In this document: in pieces, positions 1-11,919 of the stretch
Layout: every line of letters starts with the position of its first letter
Numbering within the stretch: the first letter of the stretch is position 1
Source: Cycas panzhihuaensis
Taxonomy: Eukaryota > Cycadophyta
Direction: 5' to 3'
Assembly (NCBI GenBank): GCA_023213395.1
Contig: CM041465.1
Span: 232,755,741-232,819,740 of the forward strand
Length of the DNA: 64,000 bases
Made by a program: the position numbers and the translations under genes
The notes under the pieces: model-generated
The model's database searches: none
What the model saw: only the letters and a program-made list of their open reading frames with translations
What the model was told of the DNA's origin: nothing

Positions 1-480
1 TGGGATGCAAAAGGTTACAACCAAAGTTTGGAAGTGGTTGCAACGCAGGATGCAAAAGGTTGCAACCAAGGACAGGATGTGGTTGCAAGCCGGGACATAG
101 AAGATTGCAACTAGGGACGAGAAGAGGTTGCAACTTGGGACACAGAAGGTTGCAACTAGGGACAAGAAGAAGTTGCAACTTGGGACGCAGAAGGTTCCAG
201 CCAAAGTTCGGAAGTGGTTGCAACCCGAGACGCAGAAGGTTGTAACCAAGGACAAGCAGTGGTTGCAATTTGGGATGCAGAAGATTGCAACCCGAAACAC
301 AGAAGGTTGCGACCAAAGATCGGAAGTGGTTGTAACCTAGGATGCAGAGGATTGTAACCAGGGATGCGAAAGTTGCAATGAGGTACATGAAAAAATTGCA
401 ACCTAGGATGAAAATGGATGGCAACTAATAGCGAAAAGCGGTCGCAACCTATCATGCAAAAGGTCAAAAAGCAAGAAACG
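1..480 (+). repeat. GGTTGCAAC minisatellite (E0 pol-to-ORF3 spacer)
   Basis: About twenty degenerate head-to-tail units of 22-24 bases, each built on GGTTGCAAC followed by a GGGAC/GGATGC-AGAA tail. Alternate units resemble each other more than neighbours (ACTTGGGACGCAGAA against ACTAGGGACAAGAAG), so a dimer of about 46 bases is the higher-order unit. Short ORFs across it, rich in Q, R and G, are by-products of the repeat. From its place just upstream of an ORF3 relic I infer that it is the pol-ORF3 spacer of a Ty3 element lying mostly left of the window. Confidence 0.9.
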
Positions 481-954
481 ATCGCAACTAGGAATGGATG
501 GTTAACGGTTGTTAATCATGACTGAAATGATTAAAAAATTGCAACTGTGGATGTACAAGTAATTAGTGCTAATGACAACCAATTAGGCGGAAGCCTTCAA
601 CAATCACATTGGCAAGATTTGTATATAAATCAAGAGGATTTGAAGAGTGAATAATAATCGTGACAAACGGTACCGGAGATAGTGGAGGTGGCAACAAGTG
701 GATGTCATGGACATTAGTTGATAATCATGACATGAATCGGTTGCAACTCAGTTATTACAATCCATAAATTAAAATGATAGTGGTTTTGCATGACATACAA
801 AACACAAGACAGTAAAAATTGTAGTCGGACCACAAGTTCAATAACATATAAATTGGGAAGCAAGAGTAGAAGAGCAGACATGAATAACAACTTGGATATC
901 CACATTAATTTTTGAGAGATCGATGATGATCGAATTAGAAATGAATGGAACAAC
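481..954 (+). other. Degenerate spacer, no gene
   Basis: A-rich sequence between the minisatellite and the ORF3 relic with scattered leftover TTGCAAC motifs (for example near 541 and 741). I see no coding signal. Confidence 0.5.
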
Positions 955-2540
955 ATGCAATATAGTGATGGAAGAAAAATAAATTTGACGAAGGTAGGAT
1001 TCACTCAGTATGTGCCAATAGGATTGTTCTCGGTAGCACCAGATTTTCTGTCATCAGTGATTTGCTTGGTAGTACACCAACTTGATTTGTTGGACATTTC
1101 CACAAATGCCATTGCACAAGTCTCGTGTCTACCTGATTTAGGTGAAGAGGTATTTAAAGATAAAGGAATCTCCCAAGAACAAGTAGCAGAATAATTGGGC
1201 GTACAGGGCGTTGAGCCAAAAGAATTTGTATGTGCCCATAAAGATTGAGTCGATGCTTCTAAGAGTCGCACAAGGAGGTAAGTTCAATTGGGCTTCATTT
1301 CTTTTGGGTAAGCTTTTGGAAAAATTAAGCAATATTAAGGTTAGTACTCAATCCACGGTATTTTATCATTAGACTTTGTTCCAAGGACTGTTGTATTTAC
1401 AATGTTTGGAATTGAATCTACGTCAAGCAGAACAAGGATAATCAGTCCTTACAGGTTGGATAAATTATTTCAAAAGGCAAGGAAAGGTGTGGAGGAGTTA
1501 AGCTCAAGAAATGGTAAAGGAATAGTTTCTGCAGAAAAATCAGGCAAGTAATCCCCAACCGTGACTACAGGAGGTGAACCGAAGTGAAAGGCAACGATAA
1601 GAGGCGGCCTAGCTAGTAGCGGAAGGAGTACAAGAAAAACAAGAGGAGACCATTGAAGAAGCTGAAAAGAGGGAGAAGAACAAAAGAGAAGATATTAGAA
1701 GGGGAAAACAAAGGGTAGGAGACGTTGGGGTGACAATCAAGTAGGAAATTTTCGAAAAGGAACTCTAGCCAACATAGCAACCAGACAAAGCCCGCAAATA
1801 CAGAGGAGGAAAGGAGGAAGAAAAGAAAACTTGCGGCAGAAAATGCAAAGCAGGAAATAATAGGAATTCTGAATAGTCAGCCAATTGAGGTAGATTTTGA
1901 TTTCAACAACGAAGAATTCATGGAAGAGGGAATCGATCCAGTGGAGTGCCAATCGCACAATGTGGCACATTGGAAAATTTCATTCCTGGCCAAAGTAATC
2001 CAACAGCTAGTGAGTGAATTAGAAGCTCCAAATAAACGACCACCTCCAAATTTGTAGCGAATTCAAAAAGCAGAGGACCAATTGGTGGCTTGCGAAGAAA
2101 AATTGGAAATTTTGATCAAGTTTATGATGCATTGGGTTGGAGATACATCTAGGGTGGTACATTTGGTAAAAATTTTTGAAGTAATGTTTGTTGAACAAAT
2201 TCCACATGGGCTAGAGAAGGTAATGTAGAATTTGTGCGGATGGATTCTATAAACACGAGAAGACGCTGAACATGCAAATTATATATGGTCAATGATTTCT
2301 TCATTGTGAAGAGACTTAGTCTCTGTGGATTCAAGAAATAGTGAATTAGAGGAAGAAATTGAGTAGCTGTATTTAGGAGAGAAACCAACAATGACTCAGT
2401 TGCAGGCGTTGCGTGATGCCGACATTCTTTATGACCATTGCAAGAGGCAGGGAATTAACCCATCCTACATAATTTATCAGCCAGATCCTCAGAGAATCCA
2501 TTCAGAAATGGCAAAGATTAGGAAAAGCCGAGATGGTTAG
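955..2540 (+). pseudogene. E0 third ORF (ORF3), decayed
   Basis: Long reading frame broken by stops and frame changes. Residues from 955 include the motif LPDLGEEVF, then a W-A-S-F-L-L-G-K segment near 1290, a highly charged lysine/glutamate-rich middle (1600-1860), and a C-terminal part from 2040 to the stop at 2540 containing GEKPTMTQLQALRDADILY. The last piece aligns by eye with the end of the G3 ORF3 (GELPNMKQLEAQQDVLILY near 57120), and LP.GE matches the ORF3 of G1. Several stops in the C-terminal part look like C-to-T changes of CAG or CGA. Position, after a repeat spacer and before a purine tract and LTR, is the same as in G1, H2 and G3. Function unknown; the start is uncertain because no intact N-terminus remains. 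Confidence 0.6.
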
Positions 2541-2553
2541 AGTAAAGAATTAT

Positions 2554-2623
2554 AGGGGGGAAGTAATGATTGTAAATTTTTGATTACGAGTGAGGGCACT
2601 CGTAAGAATTGTGATTGGGGAGA
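2554..2623 (+). promoter_or_regulatory. E0 purine tract and stem-loop before 3' LTR
   Basis: Purine tract AGGGGGGAAG at 2554-2563, an AT-rich stretch, then a perfect 9-bp stem (TTACGAGTG / CACTCGTAA, loop AGGG) at 2584-2605, ending 18 bases before the inferred LTR start. The same order (purines, AT, palindrome, about 20 bases, LTR) occurs in H1, G1 and H2. Confidence 0.65.
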
Positions 2624-2798
2624 TGTGTTCTGGCAGAAGTTGGTTGCAACCTGATAATTGTAATGAAAAGGAAAGGTGGTCACATGCGAAAGTAATTGAA
2701 TCGATACATTAGTTGAGAACGATTGCAACCAACTACGTGATATGGTTATAGGAAAAAGAAATAAATACGGAAGGAATTCCAGAGACTGGGGACGTGGG

Positions 2799-2841
<43 letters not shown>

Positions 2842-3123
2842 CTATAGACTACAAGTGCCACACACCTGTGCATTGTAATGTAACTCACTGTGTATTGTGT
2901 CTGTAAATGTTCCGTGTACTGTTCCAGGTTAGTGTCTGGTTGTGAGAGAAACATACGCAATACGCAACCTGTCGTTAATAGAATGATTATAGTTTCTTCT
3001 CTCCATTGATGGATTGTTGTATGTTCTGGATTAAGCGTATGATAGAACTCATTGATACTTGTGATTATTGTGTGCCTACTTATTGGTGTATGCATAAGAG
3101 TGTAGCAAGTAGAAGCACACAAC
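2624..3123 (+). repeat. E0 3' LTR (right edge approximate)
   Basis: Starts TGTGTTCTGG, like the G3 and K LTR starts, and carries GTTGCAACC and GATTGCAACC motifs of the same kind as the minisatellite. A TATA-like AATAAATA lies near 2760. The right edge (ACACAACA near 3123) is a guess based on the K LTR length and CA ending; no target duplication can be tested because the 5' end is off the window. Confidence 0.45.
2803..2840. repeat. (GT)n microsatellite
   Basis: Almost uninterrupted GT dinucleotides, with one TATG variant at the left, inside the E0 LTR. The threonine/histidine-rich frame on the other strand is an artefact of it. Confidence 0.97.
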
Positions 3124-4216
3124 ATCTTCGTCGTCACCCAATGTTTGTTGTTTCCTTTGCCTTAACAATACGTGTACTCTATTTATGTGTCCTATGGAGT
3201 TTTGTAACAAATTAGGGGTTGTTATAACTGAAGAGATTGGGTAGAAGCCTGCAACTTTGACCATGTTTGGTAGATCGAGAAAGCTACAACTATATGCTTA
3301 GGTGATTTGATGACTTGGTCGTTACCTATTGGACTCTACAAGTCGCCTCTGCATATGCTTTATTGAGCTCCATTCTTATCTCTGCCTCAATCATCTTGTG
3401 TTAAAACGAATTTGCATGACTACTCCATCCACATCATATGTGTTTGAGCTCCAACAATGTCACATGAACTTATTCCAAGCTCGCTTGAGCATATTGATTC
3501 ACACTGACAAAGAAATTATGAAGATTTCATTAAAATCCATTAAATTTTTCGTAAATCTAGTTGTTGTAGTTTCTTGATTAAAGGTTGAGCATCTTTTAAA
3601 TTTGAGCTTAGTATAATTTTTTTTACCATGTTTATTTGACATTAAGCTTGATTGAATAATATGTGAAGCCCCCTAGCCCCCTAGTGGATAAGCCCTTGGT
3701 CACATGCAACTCTTATGCAGTTAGCTGCTAGCAGTCAAAGGTGCTAAAACCCTGAACCTTAATTTTGTTTTTTTAAATTTTGTTTTTCGTAAAGCAGTAC
3801 CTGTGCTTTTTCTTTAATATCTTGAGTTCTAGGAGTTCATTTTTTGAACTGTTTGAATCGTTGGAATCTTGACTTAGAGACAGTCATTTTGCTATATGAT
3901 TTGATATATTTTGGTGCTATTTTTATAGAGAAATTTTAGTTCAAATTTGAACCTTTGTATTGGATCCCTGTATGGTAATTGGACAAAATTTTCTTTTGCA
4001 CCTACATTATCATTTTGCCTATTTCTTGACCTTAGGGCACTTGAATTTTGAACCTAGAAGCCTATTGTAAAGCATTTTTTTGAAAGAATTTGTTGTAATT
4101 TGCATATTGATTCGTACAAAGGACTAAGAGGTAGAAGGAGGTCCTAAAATCAAGGATAGGGTTGCTACCATTTTGTGTGCATTTGACATGAATTTTTTGC
4201 AGTCTTTATTGTTCAT
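3124..4216. other. No recognisable gene
   Basis: AT-rich sequence. The last 500 bases (from about 3660) read like the untranslated leader of the copia gag that follows, but I find no LTR edge. Short ORFs such as the one at 3329-3577 have no recognisable motif. Confidence 0.5.
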
Positions 4217-4811
4217 TTGATCAATAAAATGGCTTCATGTCTAGTACTCTTTGCGATCCCCAAATTCAATGGAAAGAACTATTTGGTGTGGTCTAAGAGA
4301 ATGCAAATTTTGTTAATTGTTAGAGGTTTTTGGGACATAGTGTCAAATGGTTTTACTCTTCCAACTCTTGCATCATTTGGTGCACAATTGACCGCTAATC
4401 AACAAAAAGAGAGAGCAAAACTTGAAATGAAAAATGGTTTTGCACTTGAATTTACTTGTGAAAATTTAGATGAAGAAATATGTCCTCATCTTCCAAGTGG
4501 AATAATTGCTAACCAAGCTTGGGATATTTTAAAAATTGCTTATGAAGGTTCAACAAATGCAAGATGACAAACAACTAGAGGAACTTTAAGAACCTTAGAA
4601 TGTTTGCTTCTAAGCCAATCAATGATTTTGTCACTGGAATTCAAGACCTAGTGAATCAAATGCAAGCTCTAGGGGAACGCGTTTCAGAACAAAAAGTCGT
4701 AAAGAAAATTTTAAGGTGTGCACCTGAGATTAAGAAGTATGAGAATGTTACAACCACTATAGAAGTCGCTACAGGCTTGTCTACAGATACGGTTGATCAA
4801 CTTCTTGCCAT
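4217..4811 (+). pseudogene. Copia gag relic (element C)
   Basis: Begins with the copia gag N-terminal signature (IPKFNGKNYLVWSKRMQ), continues through the central capsid-like region (NQAWDILKIAYEG), meets a stop at 4565 and resumes in another frame from 4600 (INDFVTGIQDLVNQMQALGE) to DTVDQLL. This is the DUF4219/UBN2 type of Gag that forms the particle shell of Ty1/copia elements. No zinc knuckle, protease or pol follows; the sequence runs into an LTR-like stretch instead. It is more distant from the gags of A and B than those are from each other. Confidence 0.75.
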
Positions 4812-4929
4812 GTTGTTCATAGTAGAGGATGTCAAAATTAATGACTTCTCCATTGATTATTTTATTTTACTTTTTATTGCAATATTGAGTCACTTTATTG
4901 ACTTAATGTTATAAAGTGCAATTGTAATT

Positions 4930-5315
4930 TAATGTTGTAGTAGGTCATGTGTAATTCACAATGACATGTTCATCCTCATGTTGCCATTTTTAGCAGGTCG
5001 TTAGTTCTAACTAATGCACTGATTTGGACCCTTGGATCAAATTCATTCCTGCCATCGATTTGTTTATTTAAGCATGAGCATTGTACCATCATTTGTACAC
5101 TGAGATTTGTGAATTGTTTATGAAGTGATTATTTTGAGGTTTGAACTCAATTTTGCCCTTCCATTATCTTGTGTCATGATTATGCATGTGTGCTTATGAA
5201 TGTTTGATTTTTTGTGATTAAGATATTGGTTGATGGGATAGCAAATCTACCCTCCCTTTATTTGGTATCAGCGTAGTGTTTTTTCTTCATTTAATAGAGG
5301 ATTTCCACTATATTG
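4930..5315 (+). repeat. LTR-like end with tRNA-iMet-type PBS
   Basis: AT-rich stretch with TTTATTTAAG near 5062 (possible TATA box) and TTTGGTATCAGCG at 5261-5273, a near match to the tRNA-iMet primer site TGGTATCAGAGC. I read it as the 5' LTR end of another truncated copia element cut by the L LTR. The LTR start is not resolved. Confidence 0.35.
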
Positions 5316-5940
5316 TGTAACATTCCAAAATCTAGTTAAAACTATGCTATGTAACCATTTAAATTGAAGGCCTCTAAACAAGGATTCCAACGGTTCAGAC
5401 GAAAGTCAATTATGACATCTCAATCAAAAGTTATGGCCATTTAAAGTTAGCCTGCCAGTGTTTGGAGAAGTTCTGGCCGACTTCTATTTGAGTAGTTTTA
5501 AGAAGAATATTACCCAGTCTGGCCGACTTCTAATTAAAGTATTTTGATCGCTATAAATACGAAGTTTGGGCCGCATCCCAAACCATCGTTGGAGGTTCTT
5601 TGGTCGTGCATTTTCGGTTCTAGGGCTGCAATTAGCTCGCCTATTTGGGGGTTGCAGTTTGGAGGGTTCCTCGCCTCGAAGAGGGAAGCTCATGTCTTTA
5701 GGAAAGATAGGTACTTTGTTGAAATTTTGCAAGCTCATGTCTTTAGGAAAGATAGGTACTTTGTTGAAATTTTGCTCTATTTTGGTATTATTTGACAATA
5801 AAGACTATTATTTACATGGATTACGTAATTCCTGTTCATTGTTCATTTTTCTTGTTGAATAGCATCTAGTTATTGTTTTTGTGGATTATTACTTGTATTT
5901 TTGAGGAAAGTTGCTATAAAAGTATAACTAGATCGCTACA
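5316..5940 (+). repeat. L 5' LTR
   Basis: TGTAACATTC at the left, CGCTACA at the right, followed at once by a perfect primer site. TATAAATA at 5552-5559 is the likely TATA box. It shares CGCCTCGAAGAGGG and the GCTACA end with the J LTRs, so L and J are the same LTR family. No 3' copy is found. Confidence 0.75.
5686..5775 (+). repeat. Exact 45-bp tandem duplication in L LTR
   Basis: Two identical 45-base copies (5686-5730 and 5731-5775), each starting AAGCTCATGTC and ending AAATTTTGC. Being identical in an otherwise old LTR, the duplication is recent. Confidence 0.95.
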
Positions 5941-5942
5941 AG

Positions 5943-5954
5943 TGGTATCAGAGC
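5943..5954 (+). promoter_or_regulatory. L primer binding site (tRNA-iMet)
   Basis: TGGTATCAGAGC, the standard plant primer site complementary to the 3' end of initiator methionine tRNA, two bases after the LTR end. Confidence 0.9.
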
Positions 5955-6083
5955 TTCGTTTCGAAGGGAAAATGCAAAGGTAAAAGCACAAAAAAGGTCA
6001 AAAAAAATTCCCCCCCCCCCCCCCCCCAAGAGAAATAGAAACGGAATTGAGATCAGGGAAAAACCTCATTCCCAGGAAGATGG

Positions 6084-8035
6084 CAGCCCACTCTAGAACC
6101 TAAGAGGAAAAAATTGAAGGCGCATCAGAATTAAACTAGAGCATAAAGGCTTTAACAACCTTAACCCAGGAGTTACTAGCAAAAGCAGATCAAGCAACAC
6201 AGAATGTGTCGGGTGGAGAAATGGATAACAGCAATGCATTAGGAATAGAACAAATAGATACTTGGAACAATCAAGAAAATCGGGGGAATAGATTTGATGG
6301 ACGAATTTATGAAAGGAGAACTTCCAACATAGGAGTTCTAACAAAACTAACAGTCAGTCATCTTTGCACTTTCAGGTGCATTGCCTACATGCACATTCCC
6401 TAAGAGTAAAAGCAAAAATATGATGATAAAAGTCTCAATTGCATCTTTATTGGATATGCCATTGGTAGGAAGGCTCATAGGGTGTATGACCCAATTGGTA
6501 AACAGATGAATGTAACAAGGGATGTAGTCTTTGCTGAAGATAGTTAGGAATTAGAGCTTGGTTCCATCCATTTTTCACTTAATAAAGACAAAGCTATAGT
6601 TTAGGGTTTTCTTCCCTCAACTTCTTTTACACCATGTCCTTTAATTGCACCTGCTTCCACTTTGTTGTCCTCTTCAGAATCATTAGCTTCAACAGCTTCT
6701 CCCCTTAATCTTGGTAGCACATCGGAAACTCAACAACGTTTACAGGCACATGACATTAATGCGGTAACAATGACGACGAAGAAACTACCCAAATGGTATC
6801 TACAAACAATTTTTGTTGCACATGAAGTTGAAGGAAAACAACGAACCAAATTGTGGCAACAAAATGTTAACTATGCATTGATGGCTATAGTGCTTACTAT
6901 TTAAGGGCCTTTCATTTTTGAGTAGACATGTAATGATGTAAAGTGGAGAGCTGTAATGGACGATAAAATCCATTCTATTCAAAATAATGGAGCATAGGAT
7001 TGGGTTGACTTGCCTAAATTGAAACAAGCAATTATTTGTAAGTGAATTTATAAAACCATGTTTTGGTTTGATGGTTCAATTGAGCGATATAAAGTCCGAC
7101 TAGTTGCAAAAGGGTTCAAACAAAAAATAGGCATTGATTATGAGATCTTTGTGGTAGTTGCCAATATGAATACCATTAAAATTGTCATGGTTTTAGCTAC
7201 TCAATGCAAATGGCTTATATATTAGATGGACATCAAAAGTGCCTTCTTAAATGGTGATATGGCTAAGGAGGTATATTTGGAGTGACTTACTGGTTATATT
7301 GAATAGGGCAAAGAACACTTGGTTTGTCACCTCAAAAAGGCTCTGTATGGCCTAAAAGTAGGCACTACGTGCATGGTATTAAAAAATCAATGTTTACTTT
7401 TTGAGACATGCTTTTCATTCATCCTCGTTTGACCTAAACCTGTGCATAAAAGTTTGGCGCTAGCATGATACTCTTTCGTGTTATAACTTGATAATCACTT
7501 GCAATGGCACAAAGATGATTGGATGTCTTGAAGGGGACTTAGAAAGAAGTTTCAAGATGACAGATTTTGGACTTCATTATTTTCTTGGCCTGGAGGTGTG
7601 GCAACAACCAGGCAACATCTTCATATCCAAAATGAAATATAGTTGGCACATTTTGCAGTGTTTCAGAATGGAAGACTATAAACCAATTCCTATCTCAATG
7701 GAAAGTGGCACAAATTTATCAAATGATGAAGAAACAAAACTTGTAGATTCAACACCTTTTAGACAACTTGTGGGTAATCTAATCTATTTGACTAACACTA
7801 GATCGGATATTTTATGTGTTTTTGGTATTTGGTCTAGGCTCATGTCTTAACCCAATTAGAGACATTGGAATGATGCCAAATAAATTCTTAGATATTTGAA
7901 AGGTACATTGTAGCATGGTATACACTACACTCATAAGAAGAATTTGAGATTGGAGGGATTCTCAAATTCTAATTTGGTAGGTTGCCAGGATAGCTGAAGA
8001 TCAATGTCGGGTTATTGCTTGATTTAAGTTTGAAA
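6084..8035 (+). pseudogene. L: gag start fused to decayed copia INT-RT-RH
   Basis: A frame from 6084 (MAAHSRT, then a stop) has a gag-like asparagine/glycine-rich part up to about 6335 and passes directly into the C-terminal region of a copia integrase (SHLCTFRCIAYMHIP, then FIGYAIGRKAHRVYDP near 6450). RT follows with many stops (about 7030-7370), then a cleaner RT C-terminal piece at 7488-7850 (TDFGLHYFLGLEVWQQPG) and the start of RNase H near 7960 (VGCQDS), after which homology ends. Protease, most of gag and the integrase core are missing. The INT-RT part resembles copia A and B but is much more decayed. Either an internal deletion or recombination between elements made this fusion. Confidence 0.75.
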
Positions 8036-9850
8036 CACCGTCTTATGTGTAAGTCGTTAGCAAGATGGTTTAGTTGATCTTTGAAAATTTTGTCTCATCT
8101 TTTTTGGGATAGTTTTCTTGTTCATAGAGTGGACATAGGTCTAGTTTTGCTTTGTCTTGACCATTGCTCGTCTATGTAATTCTTAGGCTTATTTGTATGT
8201 GGCAAAGAATGTAAATTTCTAGTGTAACTCTTGTTGCTTAAGCAAGATCCCCATGCAAGGTCCTAATATTTTGATAAGTGCTCAAATGCTTGACTCATTG
8301 TAGAACTTCAATGCATTGGGATTGTTTGATTTGTAATTTAGTCCGATTTTTATTGTTGTTTTGTTTGGGTACATACCATGTTTAATTCTAAGATGTACTT
8401 CTGAACTTGTAAAGAAAGCATTGTTTTTAGGTTTGAATGGGCTTTAATGATGATTTCATATGAGGAGAGTAAATGACATAATATTGAGGAAATTTCTTTT
8501 TTAGGTTTTGCAAGTTTGGACAGGCTATGGTGCTTTGACAGGCAACAATGAACAATATTTGTTTCTTTTGTGCTAGTTTGAATGTCATTTCCTCTTGTTG
8601 CATGGCCAATGGGCATCTCTTGTTGCTAGACAAATGGGCTTTGATACCATTTAACTTATCAATAGAGTGTGCAATATATTTGGTTATCGGGCAAGTAAGA
8701 GGCATGAGTAAGCATAATCTCACAATGTATGCTAAAGAAGAGAGCATTGTTGATTGGGTGGTCCTTTTGACTAATTGTTTCAATATGGTGGCATTAAATG
8801 GTATGCTTTCAAGAAAACTTATAGTTTTGACCTAGGAATATGCAGAGCAGATTTACTCTGGACGTTTATAGACTTAAAATGCTTCTTTGAACAGTGCAAT
8901 TAATACAGCACATCTCTTGAGGGGTATGGAACAAAAGAAATGTTGCTTTCAGATTTTGAGATTTGTCCATAGACAGAGCCAGGGATATCCATATTTCTCC
9001 ATTGGTTTTGAATGTGGGTTGGCAAATGTAGGGATTCATAGCATTGGGGGTGGCTGTTGACATGATCCTCACAAAGATCTAGTATAGGTTTGGATAATGA
9101 AGGCCATTCAAATCTAACACTGAAAAATGTTGGATATGAGGGTGTATTGGCAGTCTATTTGCCTAGAGGAACAATCGGGAGACCCTGATGGGTGCTGTGG
9201 CCTCATTTGGAGACAAAGAGTTTGGGAGGGGGGGTGTGAATTCGGGGCAGTTGTCATGGCAATTCTCTGTTCAATATCCTAGGAAAGGGCAAATTTAAGG
9301 CCGTTAGATTCCATGGGAGTATCTACAAACCTACGCCGCCAAGCACATGAAAGGAGACTCAACCACCTGAGCACTATGAGAACTCGATCTTGGTTTGACT
9401 GGTGATATTAGGTTTGTGAATTATAAGCGAAGACACAGACACAAAAAGAAGCAAGTGGGAGCCTTGAATTTATAGCTGTGGGGACCTTGTATAGATGTAG
9501 TATTTTTTGATATCAAAAATTTTCAGCTCCTTGTTAATTATGAATTCTGGATTAGCATTTTATAACAAAATGTTTCATATTTCAAAGAGATTTAATTGGA
9601 AGGTTTGCAATTATTTTGAGTTACTTCACTGTTTTTTGTGACAACAATTTCACAGTACTTGACAAAGAATGGCAGATCCTGATTTCTTTTCTTATCAATC
9701 TAAAGAGAAGGGAGGCTTGTTTAGTCTGCAGTTCATATAGTTAGTAATCATGGTATTGAATTTAAGGTACTTTGTGCTAATTAGTTTGGTTGATAATAGA
9801 ATAGTGGACCATGGCATGTCTTGACTATTTTCTTTACTTATCTTTTCTAG
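8036..9850. other. No recognisable gene; probable intron or intergenic DNA
   Basis: AT-rich sequence between the truncated L element and the first host exon. No LTR pair, RNA gene or conserved exon is recognised. A few ORFs of 70-120 codons on both strands (for example 8427-8783) have no motif I know. Confidence 0.5.
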
Positions 9851-11089
9851 GAATGCAGTCGAGCTGGAGCCAATACAACCTCTATTGAATAAGTGCATCC
9901 ATTTTTTGGATGATACACATTCCAACAAGGGCACCTCTAGACCAAGAATTCAATATGGACGAGATGCAGTATGGTTAGGAATTAAATCATTGTATGTGCT
10001 TCTTTGATGCTGTAATATGTTTTGTGTTTTGATATGGTGAAATCCTACTTTGCTTCTTGCTGATTGACACATTTCATTGCTCGATTGGTATTTCCACTAA
10101 AAAAGGATTGGTTTCCTTGAACCACCGGCATTTGAGGAGGGAATTGTGGAACGCTATCCCATTTTTCTCAGCATAGTTCTGAATCATGTCAGTGATGATA
10201 CGACTTCAGACTTCATGCATGCGGTTAACTGTCTGAAGTTGTTATTTGACATCCTAGGTGAGATTTGTTTTGTTACCTGTGGATTTTTCTGTATCTTATG
10301 CTTGGAGCATTTTAATATTTCTGACAATCTCTTAAAGATGATTTGATCCCTGCCCCATTCCCTTTCACAGGATGCAAGCTTTGGCTCAGAACAACATTTT
10401 CTCCCAGTGTAATGCGCAATACTCTATTAGGTCAATGCTTCCATAGCCGTGCTGAAAGGCATCATAAAGCGATTTTTGATCTGTTTCAGCCATTTCTACA
10501 GGTACATTTACTTTTTCACCTATTTTCCTTGCATTCTTTTCTCCTTAAACTATGACCTTTTGGGATTATTTTTGCATATCAATTTGTTTTGGCTAGCTCA
10601 GTTTATTTGCATTCAGCTTGAGTTTGTTTATCAGTATCGGTACTTCTCTTTTTATTAGATGGCTGTTTTGACTGATTGAACCTGCATTCCTTAGTCACTT
10701 GAGGCTCTGCAAGACGGCGAATATGAACGACAGCGGAGGCATTTCTTATACTTCCTTCTCCATCAAGTTAGGCACAGCAGCAACTTTAGCATTTTGATGA
10801 AGAAAAAGGCTTGTCAGGTCAGCACATTTCCTGTCTTGGCTTTCTTTCGAAATTGGCCTGTTCTTTGGATGTTAATAACATAGTTGATATATGCTTTCTA
10901 CCATTTCTTTAAAACCTTGCATGCTTATATATCTTTCCCATTTTTTTTTTTGCCTTTGTGTTTTCTTCTCCTTTTAATCATTTAAATACTGCTTTCTGCA
11001 AGACCGGGTTTTCAGATAGCCATTTCTATAATTGGGCGCAGTTACAGGATGGATCCACCATGCCCACCTTTTGAGTGTGCACACATGTG
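9851..11089 (+). CDS. Host gene fragment, five exons (ARM-repeat-like protein)
   Basis: Five open exons joined by GT-AG introns with matching phases: 9851-9991, 10106-10257, 10371-10501, 10695-10817 and 11016-11089. They include the stretches GRDAVWLGIKSL, GFLEPPAFEEGIVERYPIF, SVMRNTLLGQCFHSRAE and MDPPCPPFECAHMW. There are no stops or frameshifts in any exon, in contrast to all surrounding sequence. I recall these motifs from a conserved plant ARM/HEAT-type protein family (Arabidopsis At3g57570-like); treat the name as provisional. The first exon opens and the last closes in mid-codon, so more exons must lie on both sides. No downstream exon is seen; K begins about 830 bases after exon 5, so the next intron may hold the whole transposon nest. 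It could also be a truncated gene copy, but the intact frames argue against great age as a pseudogene. Confidence 0.8.
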
Positions 11090-11919
11090 GTATGATTTCT
11101 AGAATTCACAGACAATCTTGTTTTGGTTTTTATTGCTTTGGTATATTAAGGGGAATCTACTGAATGCAGTCAGGCTTTGTTAGCTTTCAAGTTTAATTTA
11201 TTTGGGATAAGTTTTAAGGTAGGATTTACATTTTTTTATGGTTAATTGAAGTTAATGGCTTCATTATGCGCAAGTTTAATACTTAAACCATTGTGGGATT
11301 TGTTGACCTCGATTAGAAGGAATGTGAAAGCTAGTATCGTGTACGATATTATAATGTTTTTGGATTGAATATACTTGCTTCTTGATTGTTTGTGAAATTG
11401 TGTTAACGGTTTCTCTTTGTTCATATTGTTGATCAATCGAGAAAGACATTGATTGAATCTTTGGGCATGAGTTGGTGGACAATCAAACCTTCCATCCAAT
11501 TGATGATTTCAAACTTTTTTGCTTGTCTTATATACACAAAATAATATTCATTGACTTGAAAATGCTACTTGACAGATAGAAGATAGCAAAGCCAACTACG
11601 TCTTTCCTTTTTCTTTTGGAACTCTACTAGTTATTGCCTTCCTTGGTTGTTTTGCAATTAATGTTGTGGAATTGACCTTCATCATCAGTAAATTATTTTA
11701 AGTGAAGCTAAAAGTTCTTTCAATGGTTGTCATAGTTGGGCAAGAAATTTGATGTGTTGCATGTCCTAGGCAATCATAAGCCACTTCTACCTCGTTGTCA
11801 TGCATGTTATGTAAGGCTTGATTGATTTACGCTATTCAGTTGTGTATGCCATGATCCATACCAAGCATACATAGGGTTTGTGTTATGACATTGATCATTG
11901 TGAAATTGTGGAAGACTAA
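11090..11919. other. Intron-like DNA after exon 5
   Basis: Opens with the splice donor GTATGA. AT-rich, no coding signal and no repeat that I recognise up to the inferred K LTR. Confidence 0.55.

Noticed and set aside
1-480. Regular repeats resembling a CRISPR array
   Set aside because: Units are head-to-tail with no unique spacers, of 22-24 bases, in a plant nuclear context; it is a minisatellite.
2733-3137. 134-codon ORF on the minus strand
   Set aside because: Its core is a His-Thr run created by the GT microsatellite.
8548-8835. 95-codon ORF as a small gene
   Set aside because: No motif, no recognisable neighbours, and the other strand has an overlapping ORF of similar length.
11242-11499. 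Possible further host exon after exon 5
   Set aside because: The minus-strand ORF has no conserved motif, and no + strand frame here has matching splice sites and phase.
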